A stretch of 64,000 bases of DNA from contig OZ220471.1 in NCBI GenBank assembly GCA_965115835.1, positions 1,488,001 to 1,552,000 on the forward strand. Reading direction: 5' to 3'. The notes beneath the pieces are model-generated. The model saw only the letters and a program-made list of their open reading frames with translations. It did not search any database and had not been told where the DNA came from. The position numbers and the translations under genes are program-made. Positions 30,024 to 38,330 of this stretch are shown here, one piece after another. Position 1 is the first letter of the stretch, and each line of letters starts with the position of its first letter. The stretch comes from Foliamicus sp965115835. Its GTDB lineage: Bacteria; Pseudomonadota; Gammaproteobacteria; Steroidobacterales; Foliamicaceae.

Positions 30024-30598
30024 GTTTGCGCACCGGTATGAGGCATGAAGGCACATCCGGTCCGTGACCCCGCGTCCGACCTTTCCGGCACCGACAGGGA
30101 ACGTCCCTGCGAGTCGGATACCGACATCGAGACTTGGTTTTTGGCGGTTGTGGCCAACGGGATGTTCTTCGGCTCATCAGTAGCCCTTCTGCGGGTGACC
30201 GATGCGGCCAGCTTGTGCGCCACAAGCGTCTGGTCCTTGGTTTCGCACTGCCAGATGACGAGGGTCCGCCAGCCATGTGCCCTCAGGGCCGCTTCCTGGC
30301 GGGCGTCCCGGGCGACATTGGCAGCGAACTTCTCCGTCCAGAAGGCGATTCGGGACTTGGGGGTGGATGCGTACCGGCAGCCTTCATGCCGATGCCAGAA
30401 GCAACCGTGCACGAACACAGCCAGCCGATGTTGCGGGAACACCAGATCCGGTCTACCCGGAAGATCGGTGCGATGCAGGCGGAAACGCAGGCCCATCCTG
30501 TGGGCTATTCGACGAACCGCCAGTTCAGGTGTGGTATTGCGGCTGCGTATGCCCGCCATCAGTTCGCTTCGCCGCCTGCTGTCCACGATGTCGGTCAT
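30020..30598 (-). CDS. vsr: Very short patch repair endonuclease
   Basis: Vsr nicks DNA 5' to the T of T:G mismatches that arise when 5-methylcytosine deaminates, protecting the site of the partner methyltransferase. The 192-residue product shows MAGIRSRNTTPE, LPGRPDLVF with catalytic Asp51, FVHGCFWHRHEGC (64-74; Cys and His residues of the zinc and catalytic sites) and FWTEKFAANVARD. About 50 residues beyond the usual end (after residue 143) form a low-complexity tail. Start ATG 30598 overlaps the hsdS stop and the stop overlaps dcm, so all three are coupled. Confidence 0.92.
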   Translation of the reverse strand: MTDIVDSRRRSELMAGIRSRNTTPELAVRRIAHRMGLRFRLHRTDLPGRPDLVFPQHRLAVFVHGCFWHRHEGCRYASTPKSRIAFWTEKFAANVARDARQEAALRAHGWRTLVIWQCETKDQTLVAHKLAASVTRRRATDEPKNIPLATTAKNQVSMSVSDSQGRSLSVPERSDAGSRTGCAFMPHTGAQT

Positions 30599-31740
30599 GC
30601 CGTGTCCTCCAGGAGGCGGAACATGAGGGAGGCATTCAGCGTTGCAGCAATACGACAGGCAAGCTCCATACGCTTGACTGTGGCTTGCGCTGCCTTGGCA
30701 AGTGCTGCGAATCGAGCCTGTTCATCAGGTGGAGGATGCGGCACTGGCAATAACATCAGCGCTTTCATGTCGGTTCGCGGCATTCGGGAACCGGTCACAG
30801 ACGCCATGACATGTTCAACAGTTTCCTTTTGCCGAAGCAATTGCGCGACGAAGTCGCGATTGATTCCCTCTCGGGGGAGAAGTGGAATCAACTCGGTAGA
30901 GCATCTGCCAGCGAATTCGGGAGTAGCGACTTTGTTCAGATAGGGCCGAAGCTTCGCATAGAGAACATGACGCTTGTCGAATCGAAATGTTGCGCTTCTT
31001 TGATTGCCTGTGCGTGAATCGTTATCGAGGTTGATCGCACCTGTGTGCGGCTCGACATTTTCGACGCCCACAAACGGAAGTCGCGATAAAGCCGGGTTGT
31101 TCGGATCCAGTCCTTGACGATCCACCACGCAAATTTCGCGGAGTGCACAAACTGGCCACCCCATCGGGTTTGCGGCAGGATCGCCGAACATCTTCACAAA
31201 CAGCGCGGGCATGAATTCCCGCATCAACTCCCGCGCCTGCGCCCGCAGCCGTTCGATCTTCGCCGCTCGGTTCAGGATGCCGGCAATCCGCCGCTGCTCG
31301 TCGAGCGAAGGAAGGGGGACCGGCAGCAACATCAGCGCTTTCATGTCGGTTCGCGGCATTCGAGAACCGGTCACAGACGCCATGACATACTCAACGGTCT
31401 GTTTTCGCCGAAGCAGATGGGCAACGAACTCGCGATCCACACCATCCCGAGGAAGAAGTGGAACCAGTTCGGTCGAGCACTTGCCCGCAAAATCAGGGGT
31501 TACGACCTTGTTCAGATACGGTCGGAGCTTTGAATAGAGAATATGGCGCTTGTCAAACTGGAAAGTTGTGCTCCTTTGACTCCCGACACGTGAGCCGTTG
31601 ACGAAATTAAGGGCACCGTTTTGGGACTCGACATTCTCGACGCCCACGTAGCGAAGCCCCGCCGCGGCAGAGTCGTCCGGATCAAGACCTTGGCGATCCA
31701 TCTCACAGAGATCACCCAGCTTTACGACCGGGAAGCTCAT
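30595..31740 (-). CDS. hsdS: Type I restriction system specificity subunit with two near-identical recognition domains
   Basis: HsdS gives the type I methylase/restriction complex its target; each of its two target-recognition domains reads one half of a split site. The 381-residue product has the usual TRD-helix-TRD-helix plan, but residues about 10-150 and 202-342 are nearly the same sequence (VGVENVE, LRPYLNKV, SVTGSRMPRTDMKALMLLPV repeat in both). The central conserved spacer (LNRAAKIERLRAQARELM) is seen near 163-180. Two like domains predict an inverted, symmetric bipartite site. ATG 31740 overlaps the stop of an hsdM remnant, the original coupling arrangement. Confidence 0.92.
   Translation of the reverse strand: MSFPVVKLGDLCEMDRQGLDPDDSAAAGLRYVGVENVESQNGALNFVNGSRVGSQRSTTFQFDKRHILYSKLRPYLNKVVTPDFAGKCSTELVPLLPRDGVDREFVAHLLRRKQTVEYVMASVTGSRMPRTDMKALMLLPVPLPSLDEQRRIAGILNRAAKIERLRAQARELMREFMPALFVKMFGDPAANPMGWPVCALREICVVDRQGLDPNNPALSRLPFVGVENVEPHTGAINLDNDSRTGNQRSATFRFDKRHVLYAKLRPYLNKVATPEFAGRCSTELIPLLPREGINRDFVAQLLRQKETVEHVMASVTGSRMPRTDMKALMLLPVPHPPPDEQARFAALAKAAQATVKRMELACRIAATLNASLMFRLLEDTA
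30752..30811. repeat. Internal duplication in hsdS, copy in second TRD
   Basis: These 60 bases are repeated at 31328-31387 with one mismatch, an offset of 576 bases (192 codons). Similarity extends more weakly across about 370 bases on both sides, covering the whole recognition domain. Confidence 0.9.
31328..31387. repeat. Internal duplication in hsdS, copy in first TRD
   Basis: This is the partner of 30752-30811, in the same orientation and reading frame. It shows that the two recognition domains of HsdS share a recent common origin. Confidence 0.9.
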
Positions 31741-31927
31741 TCCCCCACCGCCTCCATTACGGCCTCGGCGAGGTCGTCGATCTCGGCGAGGATTTGCGTC
31801 TCGATGCCTCGCAGGTCCTTGAGGATGTCCAGCGGTTCGCGGCGCTCTACCTTCGCGCGGCTCAATGGCCGGTGGCGGTTGGCGCTGAGGTTGAAGTCGG
31901 CGGCGCGGATGGCGTCGGCCCCGGCGA
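31737..31927 (-). pseudogene. hsdM 3'-terminal remnant
   Basis: The last roughly 60 codons (ADFNLSANRHRPLSRAKVE... to AVMEAVGE) repeat the C terminus of the full-length HsdM encoded at 33908-35572. Nothing upstream of 31927 continues the methylase, so this is a tail without a gene body. Its stop overlaps the hsdS start as ATGA, so this is most likely the original end of hsdM, cut off when DNA carrying the HD and YwgA-like genes entered. Confidence 0.85.
31759..31927. repeat. 169-bp direct repeat, copy 1 (hsdM remnant)
   Basis: This segment is identical at 164 of 169 positions, without gaps, to 33963-34131. The two copies bracket 2,035 bases containing the YwgA-like and HD genes. Confidence 0.92.
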
Positions 31928-32008
31928 CCTCATCAAGCAGCAGAAATCGTTCATGCACGGCCACTCTGTCTTGGCGCCTGTCCCTTCGGGCGCTTATGAC
32001 AGGCATCC

Positions 32009-32542
32009 TCACGCCGCTGTCGCCGCCGCATGTTCCCAAAGGCCGAGATCGCGCAGCAGGGCAACCGCTTTTTCGATGCGCTCGTCCGTCGCCTTGAGCG
32101 GCTTGCGCGCCTTCGTTTCCTCGACCGGGTCGATCTCTCCCTTGCCGTAGTAATCCCACTCATCACGCAGGAAAACCATGGTTGCAGCCAACTCCAGAAC
32201 GATATCCGACGCCCCCTTCAGCTTGTCCAGAAAAGCACTGGCCTGGCAAGCCGAAAGCGCGCCAAGAGGTGGCGGCGGCTCCTCTTTCGACTTGAAAATT
32301 GCATAGGGCACTCCGTGGCGTCCTGGTTTTTCTTCCATGGTGATTCGTTTTTCCGCCAGCGCATCGGTTAATCCGTCAACCAGATCGAAGCAATACGGCC
32401 CATAGTGGTGATAGATGAATCGCAGGCCGAAATTTGCGCCACAGCGGTCCAAGAGATAGGCCTGCTTCTGCAGCCGGGTTCGACCGATCAGTTCGCCGCC
32501 GTTCAGCGCGACCAAGCCAGTTACGATTTCTTCCACATTCAT
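32009..32542 (-). CDS. YwgA-like protein
   Basis: The 177-residue product resembles the YwgA family of small proteins. Its N terminus has IGRTRLQKQAYLLDRCG (the conserved K/R-LQK helix) and the HHYGPYCFDL segment typical of YwgA, which is also loosely like the Panacea/SocA fold. In Bacillus subtilis ywgA lies beside ywfO, which encodes an HD phosphohydrolase of the same kind as the gene upstream here, so the pair is probably an old functional unit. Its own biochemical role is unknown. ATG 32542 overlaps the HD gene stop (ATGA). Confidence 0.62.
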   Translation of the reverse strand: MNVEEIVTGLVALNGGELIGRTRLQKQAYLLDRCGANFGLRFIYHHYGPYCFDLVDGLTDALAEKRITMEEKPGRHGVPYAIFKSKEEPPPPLGALSACQASAFLDKLKGASDIVLELAATMVFLRDEWDYYGKGEIDPVEETKARKPLKATDERIEKAVALLRDLGLWEHAAATAA

Positions 32543-33897
32543 GTTGCCACCTCCTTCAGGATTTTTTGCAGCTCCTTGGTGCGAGCCGCATCGGGCGCGT
32601 AGACGCGCTGGATGCGTTTGCCATGCCGAAGCGTTTGCACGACATCGGATTCACCAACGATATCGGTTGGCTCGCCTGCATCGTCTCGCGTCTTCACCAG
32701 AACTTTTTTCAGAGCCGATGTGTCGTCGAAGTTATAGGCCTTGTATGACGCAAACGGCGCGTCGTCGAAAATAACCTCGTCCTTCCATCCCCAAGGCTTC
32801 TCATTCAGACACCGCCTGAACCGGAGGAACAGATTGCCATTCCACTCATCACAGACTCCGATATCGACGCACTTGTAGAGTACGCGATCCCGCAACCGTC
32901 TCGCCAATCCCGAAATCCGCTTGTCCGAAAAATCGGAATAAATCGACAAGGCGGCCCAGACCGACGCATCGTCGAGAGCAAGATAGGAACCGAGCGTTGG
33001 CGTGTCGGATTTCAGATAGCACAGAACCGGTTCTCGGCTCGCCACTTCCCTCCCTACTGTATCCGACGCAATGACACCCATGAGGGTCTCCAGCATCTTT
33101 TCGGCGGCCCTTGTAGTCTTGTGCATATAAACCATCCGGTAAAGACGCGACCGGGCTTCCAGATACTCCTCGGCTACCTGAAAGCCCTTTGGACCGAGAT
33201 AGAAGCATGGCGCCTTGATCGGATCCGTATTTCCGATGGTTACCTTCCCGACCTCAAGGCAATCAAGCAACCAGTCAAGATCGATATGTCCGAACTGCAC
33301 ACCGGTCATCAGTCGGTCCCGCTGCATGTAGTCGAGCCGGTCGGCGTCAAACTGGCTCGACACGATAGCGCTGTAAATGTCCTTCTGGCTGTCTTCGGTT
33401 AGAAGTGCGCCGATCTGGTTTGGCAAGTCCTCGTCCGCCTCTCGGAGCACTTGGTTGACTCTGGTGTCGCTCCTTACGATCTCGGTACTCCATTCTTCGT
33501 GTCGTCGCTGCTGCCGACCCATAATCGTGGCGGACTCAAACACATGACTGAAGGGTCCGTGCCCGATATCGTGCAGTAGGGCCGCCAAAAGCGCGACACG
33601 CTCGCGTTCCGGATCGTGAGCATGACCCAACCGCCGTGCGATGACGTCAGCCAACCGCCGCGCCATGTGATACACGCCAACGCTGTGGGCAAACCGGCTA
33701 TGGGTCGCACCGGGAAAAACGAGATCGGAGAAGCCCAACTGACGGATGCGGCGCAGTCGCTGAAACTCGGGCGCATTCATCAGGCTCCAGGCGATCCGGT
33801 CTGTTTTGTTCCGATGAACGTTGGCACTGCCCCCGAACACAATCAGTCCATGAATCGGGTCGCGTATCCGCTGCGTTTGTTTGCTGTTCCCCATCAC
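32539..33897 (-). CDS. HD-domain phosphohydrolase (COG1078/YwfO-like, probable dNTPase)
   Basis: The 452-residue product matches cytosolic HD superfamily nucleotide hydrolases. Conserved blocks are IRDPIHGLI (11-19), EFQRLRRIRQLGFS (44-57), FPGATHSRFAHSVGVYHMAR, the metal-binding HD pair in LLHDIGHGPFSH (His109, Asp110) and a later Asp in DRLDYMQRD. Characterised relatives such as Enterococcus EF1143 hydrolyse deoxynucleoside triphosphates, a reaction used by several phage-defence proteins to starve replication. That role here is an inference from the location inside a restriction operon. The gene ends in an ATGA junction with the YwgA-like gene. Confidence 0.83.
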   Translation of the reverse strand: MMGNSKQTQRIRDPIHGLIVFGGSANVHRNKTDRIAWSLMNAPEFQRLRRIRQLGFSDLVFPGATHSRFAHSVGVYHMARRLADVIARRLGHAHDPERERVALLAALLHDIGHGPFSHVFESATIMGRQQRRHEEWSTEIVRSDTRVNQVLREADEDLPNQIGALLTEDSQKDIYSAIVSSQFDADRLDYMQRDRLMTGVQFGHIDLDWLLDCLEVGKVTIGNTDPIKAPCFYLGPKGFQVAEEYLEARSRLYRMVYMHKTTRAAEKMLETLMGVIASDTVGREVASREPVLCYLKSDTPTLGSYLALDDASVWAALSIYSDFSDKRISGLARRLRDRVLYKCVDIGVCDEWNGNLFLRFRRCLNEKPWGWKDEVIFDDAPFASYKAYNFDDTSALKKVLVKTRDDAGEPTDIVGESDVVQTLRHGKRIQRVYAPDAARTKELQKILKEVAT

Positions 33898-33907
33898 CCC
33901 AGCCCGT

Positions 33908-35572
33908 TCAGCAGTCCGAAATGCGAGGAGCCAAGGCCGGACTGGATGAAGTCTCTTCCCGCACGGCCTCGGCGAGGGCGTCGATCTCGCCGAGGATTTG
34001 CGTCTCGATGCCTCGCAGGTCCTTGAGGATGTCCAGCGGTTCGCGGTGCTCTACCTTCGCGCGGCTCAATGGCCGGTGGCGGTTGGCGCTCAGGTTGAAG
34101 TCGGCGGCGCGGATGGCGTCGGCCTCGGCGAACCACCAGTTCGCGGTCCAGTTCTCGTTTGGATCGCGGCCTTGCCATTCCGCCCACCGTGCGTCGCGGT
34201 CACGGAACGCCTCGATCAGGCCAGGCAGGTCGTCTTCGTCAATGGGCGTGTCGTGGTTGGCGTCAAGCTTGTAGCCGTCGTTCTCGGCATGCAGGAACAT
34301 CACCCGCTCCGTCGCCCCGCCCTTGCGGAACGCCAGCACCGAGGTCTTGACACCGGAATAGGGATTGAACACGCCGCCCGGCAGCGACAGCACCGCCTCC
34401 ACCCGGTTGTTCTCGATCAAACGGCGGCGCAGTTCCTTGTGCGCCCCGGTGGAGCCGAACAACACGCCTTCCGGCGCCACCACGCCGCAGCGCCCGTCTT
34501 CCCGAAGGTGGTTCAGCATGTATTGCAGGAACAAAAGTTCGGTTTGCGCCGTGCGCCCAACCTTCACTTCCTCTACGATGCGGTCGCGGTCCAACCGCCC
34601 GGAGAACGGCGGATTGGCAAGAATCACGTCGAACCCGTCCGGCGGCAGGTCGAGCTCCGCCTTCGCCGCGCGGTCGAGCGAGCGGGTGAGCGCGTCGCGG
34701 CGCAGGATGCGCACCTTGTCCAGCCCGCGCAGCGTCAGGTTCATGGTGGCGAGGCGAACCATCTGCGGATCCACATCGGCGCCGTGAAAAGTCCCCTCCT
34801 GCAACTGCCGAACCGCATCACGCCCCAGCGTGTCGCCGAGGCCGCGCCGCACGGCCTTGCCGTCGGCCTCCACTTCCTCGATCCCGGCGGACGAGGAGTT
34901 CGCCAGACGGATATGGTCCCATGCGCCCACCAGGAAGCCCGCCGTGCCGGCCGCCGGGTCGTAAATCGTCTCGCCGATCCGCGGATCGACCAACCGCACC
35001 AAGGCGCGGATCACGTGGCGCGGCGTACGAAACTGGCCGAGTTCGCCCGCCTGACGAATCTGCCGCAGCACATGCTCGAACAGGTCGCCCTTGGTGTCGG
35101 CGTCTACCCGATCGAGACGCAGGTCGTTCAACTGACTGACGACCTGGGTGAGCACCGTCGGCTCGTCGATCACCAGCCGGGCGCCGTCCATGAAGTCGGT
35201 GACGCCGTTCGTCGCAAGCTCGGCATGGAACGCAAAGACCTCTTCGCGCACCCAAGCGACCAGACGCTCGCCGTTCAGCGCCTGCGCCCAGGACGACCAG
35301 CGCAAGAGTTCGCGCGGCACACTCTTCGCATCGGACGCATGGGCGTTGCGCGGGTCGCGCAGCGCCCATTGGCCCTCGTAGGCGCTGGCGTACGGAACGG
35401 CGCCAGGCTTTTGCGCCGCCCGTGCCCGGGCCGCGTCCGCCGCTTCGTGCATGTAGAAGTAGATCAGGAAACTCAACTGCTCGGCGTTCTGGGCCGGGTT
35501 CGGGTAGCCGCCTCCAAACAGATAATCGCGGATGCGGTCGATGCCGCGACGGAGCTCCGGGGTCATGGGCAT
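33908..35572 (-). CDS. hsdM: Type I restriction-modification system methyltransferase subunit
   Basis: HsdM methylates adenine in the site chosen by HsdS. The 554-residue product has an N-terminal helical HsdM_N region, the SAM-binding DPAAGTAGF (205-213) and the N6-adenine catalytic NPPF (320-323). ATG 35572 follows the hsdR stop by 4 bases, with AAGGA within the hsdR end as ribosome site. The last dozen residues (TSSSPALAPRISDC) differ from the remnant at 31737, which ends AVMEAVGE, so the native C terminus was exchanged when the HD/YwgA module entered. The gene is otherwise intact. Confidence 0.94.
   Translation of the reverse strand: MPMTPELRRGIDRIRDYLFGGGYPNPAQNAEQLSFLIYFYMHEAADAARARAAQKPGAVPYASAYEGQWALRDPRNAHASDAKSVPRELLRWSSWAQALNGERLVAWVREEVFAFHAELATNGVTDFMDGARLVIDEPTVLTQVVSQLNDLRLDRVDADTKGDLFEHVLRQIRQAGELGQFRTPRHVIRALVRLVDPRIGETIYDPAAGTAGFLVGAWDHIRLANSSSAGIEEVEADGKAVRRGLGDTLGRDAVRQLQEGTFHGADVDPQMVRLATMNLTLRGLDKVRILRRDALTRSLDRAAKAELDLPPDGFDVILANPPFSGRLDRDRIVEEVKVGRTAQTELLFLQYMLNHLREDGRCGVVAPEGVLFGSTGAHKELRRRLIENNRVEAVLSLPGGVFNPYSGVKTSVLAFRKGGATERVMFLHAENDGYKLDANHDTPIDEDDLPGLIEAFRDRDARWAEWQGRDPNENWTANWWFAEADAIRAADFNLSANRHRPLSRAKVEHREPLDILKDLRGIETQILGEIDALAEAVREETSSSPALAPRISDC
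33963..34131. repeat. 169-bp direct repeat, copy 2 (within hsdM)
   Basis: This is the partner of 31759-31927, lying in the 3' part of the complete hsdM gene in the same orientation, with five substitutions between copies. Confidence 0.92.
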
Positions 35573-35576
35573 GCGC

Positions 35577-37724
35577 TCATCCTTCCCCGGCGCGAGTGCC
35601 TTCGTCCGCGCCACTGCCAGCCCGCCGGGAGCCGAACACCGCAGCGTTGATTCCAGCAATCAGCTTGCCCAGCGATTCCTCGCCGCCGAACACGCGCCGC
35701 GCCTGATCGTAGCCCCCGAGCGTGGAGAACGGGTGTTCATCAAGGGTCCATGCGCCGATGCCGTCCATGCTCGGCGCGTCAGCCCGCACCCGGTTACCGA
35801 TCAGCCCGGCCCAGCGCGCCTGTTCCGCGTTGAAATCGCCGTGCTCTTCCCGCCACGACTCGAAACGCACACCGACCTCTGCCGCACGCGCCTCGTGCTC
35901 TGGCGTACGAACGATGCGGCCATTCTCGTCGAGCGTCAGCCACTCGCGGCTCGCCGGGTCGATATGGTCGTCCACATCCAGCGTCAGAAGCCCGCGGGGC
36001 TTGGCCGAGCCGGGGCGACGGTCGGTGTCGTGGACCGGACGGCCAGCAATATCCTCCTCTTCGTCTCCGTGAAAGTCCGTCACGCCCACAAAATCGAAGA
36101 TCGTGAACCCGGTCTTGCCGATATGGTCCGCCTTGCGCGTACCGCGCCCGCGCATCTGCCGGTAGAGGATCGCGCTTTGCGTGAACCGCGCCATGACGAG
36201 GCTCACGACCTCCGGGCAGTCGAACCCGGTGTCCAGCATGTTCACGCTAACGAGAATCTTCGGGTAGTCCTCTTCCTTGAAGCGCTTGATGATGGCGCTC
36301 GCATCGGGCGCCGGACCGCCGCCGACATCGCTCACCACGAAGTCTGCATAGCGCGTCGTTGGATGCGGCTTCCGATCCGCGTAGTGCGCGTCGAACATCT
36401 CCGCCAGAGTCTCGGCATGGCGCCGGGTCACCGCAAATACGAGGGTCTTGCCTGACTTCGGCCAGCGGCGGACGCCGTCTCGGCCCATGAAACCCTTCTC
36501 GTGCGCATCGCGGAACTCACGCACCAGGGCGCGGTTGCGCTCCGGGATGGTGAACTTGCGCTCCAGCCCCTGCGGGTCCACCGTAATCGGGTCCGAATCG
36601 GCGAACAGCGCCTCGAACCCTTCACGCGTCTCCCGATCCATCGCGCTCCAGTCGAGTTCGTCGCGGCGAACCTCGAACCCGTCTTCGGCGGCGGTCTTCA
36701 CCGTCATCGCCTTGTAGATGCGGTAGGGCACGAGATAGCCTTCCTCGATGGCCCGGGGCAGCGTGTAGCGGAAGGTGGGTTCGTCGAGCCCGAAGAAGCG
36801 CAGCGTATCGCGCACAAACCGCCCCTCTTCCGTTTTGGGAGATGTGCCAGCCTCTGCCGTGCAAGGCGTTGCCGTAAGGCCGAGCTGGATGGAATCGAAG
36901 TGCCGCAACACGCCGCTGTACTGGCCGTAGATCGAGCGGTGGCACTCGTCCGTAATGACCAGATCGAAATAACCCGGCGAGAGGGTGCGGAACTCGGCGA
37001 TCATGGTCTGGAGGGTCGCAATCGTGATGCGCTTGGCCCGGTCGAACTGCCGGCCGGGCCGCAGCACATGGCAGGGATAGTCCCGCAGATGGTCGGTGAA
37101 GGCGTCCTCGGCCTGCCGCGCCAGGGCGATCCGGTCGACCAGAAACAGCACGCGGGTGACAATCCCCGCCTCGAACAGCCGCTTGATGAAGGCTGCCGCC
37201 GTGCGGGTCTTGCCGGTTCCCGTCGCCATCTCGACCAGGAGCTTGCGCCGCCCGAGCGAGATCTCGGCGGACAGCGCCTCGACGCATTCGATCTGATAGT
37301 CGCGGTCGACGATCCTGGAGTCGATGGTGACCGCCGACAGATCGCGGCAACTCCGGCGCGCGGCGATGCGCCGCTCCAGGTCGTCCTGAGCGTAGAAGCC
37401 CGCGATCTTCCGCGCGTGGGAGTCGGTCTTGCGGTCGAGGAACCGCACTTCCTCGCCGTTCGAAAGAAACATGAACGGCACACCGAGTTGTTCGGCGTAG
37501 TGCTTGCCCTGATCCTGCGCCGCGATGGGATCGGCGCCCGCGCGCTTGGCTTCCAGCGCCGCCATGGGCCGGCCCTGCCGGTTGCAGAGCACATAGTCGG
37601 CCTGCGTCCCGTCGGGCAGCGCGTACTCGAACAGGACGCTCGAACCGTCGGTGAGGTCCCAGCCTGCATCCTTGAGCAGCGCATCAATCTTCACTCGCGC
37701 GAAGGCTTCCGTCGTGCCACTCAT
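35577..37724 (-). CDS. hsdR: Type I restriction enzyme endonuclease/translocase subunit
   Basis: HsdR drives ATP-dependent DNA translocation and cuts unmodified DNA. The 715-residue product has an N-terminal nuclease with Asp43 in ADYVL and EAK at 58-60 (PD-(D/E)xK pattern), then a superfamily 2 motor: Walker A MATGTGKT (166-173), DECH box (259-262), LTATP and the C-terminal helicase block with VSVNMLDTGFDCPE and YRQMRGRGTR. It is shorter than many HsdR proteins but contains all catalytic parts. It is the first gene of the minus-strand defence run and is followed after 4 bases by hsdM. Confidence 0.94.
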   Translation of the reverse strand: MSGTTEAFARVKIDALLKDAGWDLTDGSSVLFEYALPDGTQADYVLCNRQGRPMAALEAKRAGADPIAAQDQGKHYAEQLGVPFMFLSNGEEVRFLDRKTDSHARKIAGFYAQDDLERRIAARRSCRDLSAVTIDSRIVDRDYQIECVEALSAEISLGRRKLLVEMATGTGKTRTAAAFIKRLFEAGIVTRVLFLVDRIALARQAEDAFTDHLRDYPCHVLRPGRQFDRAKRITIATLQTMIAEFRTLSPGYFDLVITDECHRSIYGQYSGVLRHFDSIQLGLTATPCTAEAGTSPKTEEGRFVRDTLRFFGLDEPTFRYTLPRAIEEGYLVPYRIYKAMTVKTAAEDGFEVRRDELDWSAMDRETREGFEALFADSDPITVDPQGLERKFTIPERNRALVREFRDAHEKGFMGRDGVRRWPKSGKTLVFAVTRRHAETLAEMFDAHYADRKPHPTTRYADFVVSDVGGGPAPDASAIIKRFKEEDYPKILVSVNMLDTGFDCPEVVSLVMARFTQSAILYRQMRGRGTRKADHIGKTGFTIFDFVGVTDFHGDEEEDIAGRPVHDTDRRPGSAKPRGLLTLDVDDHIDPASREWLTLDENGRIVRTPEHEARAAEVGVRFESWREEHGDFNAEQARWAGLIGNRVRADAPSMDGIGAWTLDEHPFSTLGGYDQARRVFGGEESLGKLIAGINAAVFGSRRAGSGADEGTRAGEG

Positions 37725-37785
37725 GCCGCCATCCAGTTTCGAGGAACGGCCGGGGCAAAGCGGCGACGAAAGCAGGCCCTGCCGC

Positions 37786-38086
37786 TCATGTCGCCGTCCA
37801 AGGATCGGCGAGCTTCATGCCGATGTCCTCGAAGTCCCGAACATTACGCGCCGCCACCTTCATGCCGCAGGACCGGGCGGCAGCCACAATCTGGCTGTCC
37901 GCCGGGGCGCGGCGCCGCGATATCCGCGTGTCGCAGCGCTATCGAAGGAAAGGATATGATTTCCGAAGGCATCATGCAGGATGATGCGCACTTCTTCCTC
38001 CATCAACCGGTGATGCTCGGTGGCGCGCAGGCGCAGACACACCTTCGCGTCATGGTCGAGATTGCGGATAGTGTGATGCTCGCCAT
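37786..38086 (-). pseudogene. Decayed FitAB-type toxin-antitoxin locus
   Basis: Starting at ATG 38086, the first codons read MASIT, then a 2-base duplication (ACAC) shifts the frame, after which TIRNLDHDAKVCLRLRA and MEEEVRIILHDAF match a FitA-type ribbon-helix-helix antitoxin. The sequence then jumps directly into FDSAATRGY, typical of the last third of a FitB/VapC PIN-domain toxin. After a second frameshift the end reads QIVAAARSCGMKVAARNVRDFED...LADPW, the PIN C terminus. The antitoxin end and the first two thirds of the toxin are missing. The locus is therefore dead. Confidence 0.78.
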
Positions 38087-38330
38087 ACCCTTGTCGACAG
38101 GCCCATTCTATCGGCTCCAGCAGTGCCATCAAGAGACTGGCGCAGAGCACCCCCGATACTGCAACGCCGGGCCTTCGCACTCCCGGAGGGCAAACCGAAC
38201 CCGGCTGTTCCCGTGAGCGCGACCGGTTGGAATCGATCTCTTCGCTTTGAATCCGGGGAATCGCAATCAATGTCTCGGTGGGAAAGGCTGCGCTTTGCAA
38301 CTCGTGAAGCTCCGGCTACAGTACGGCGCG

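Noticed and set aside
31737..32159. 140-codon frame upstream of hsdS as a complete gene
   Set aside because: Only its last about 60 codons resemble HsdM; the rest is antisense or intergenic noise over the YwgA-like gene.
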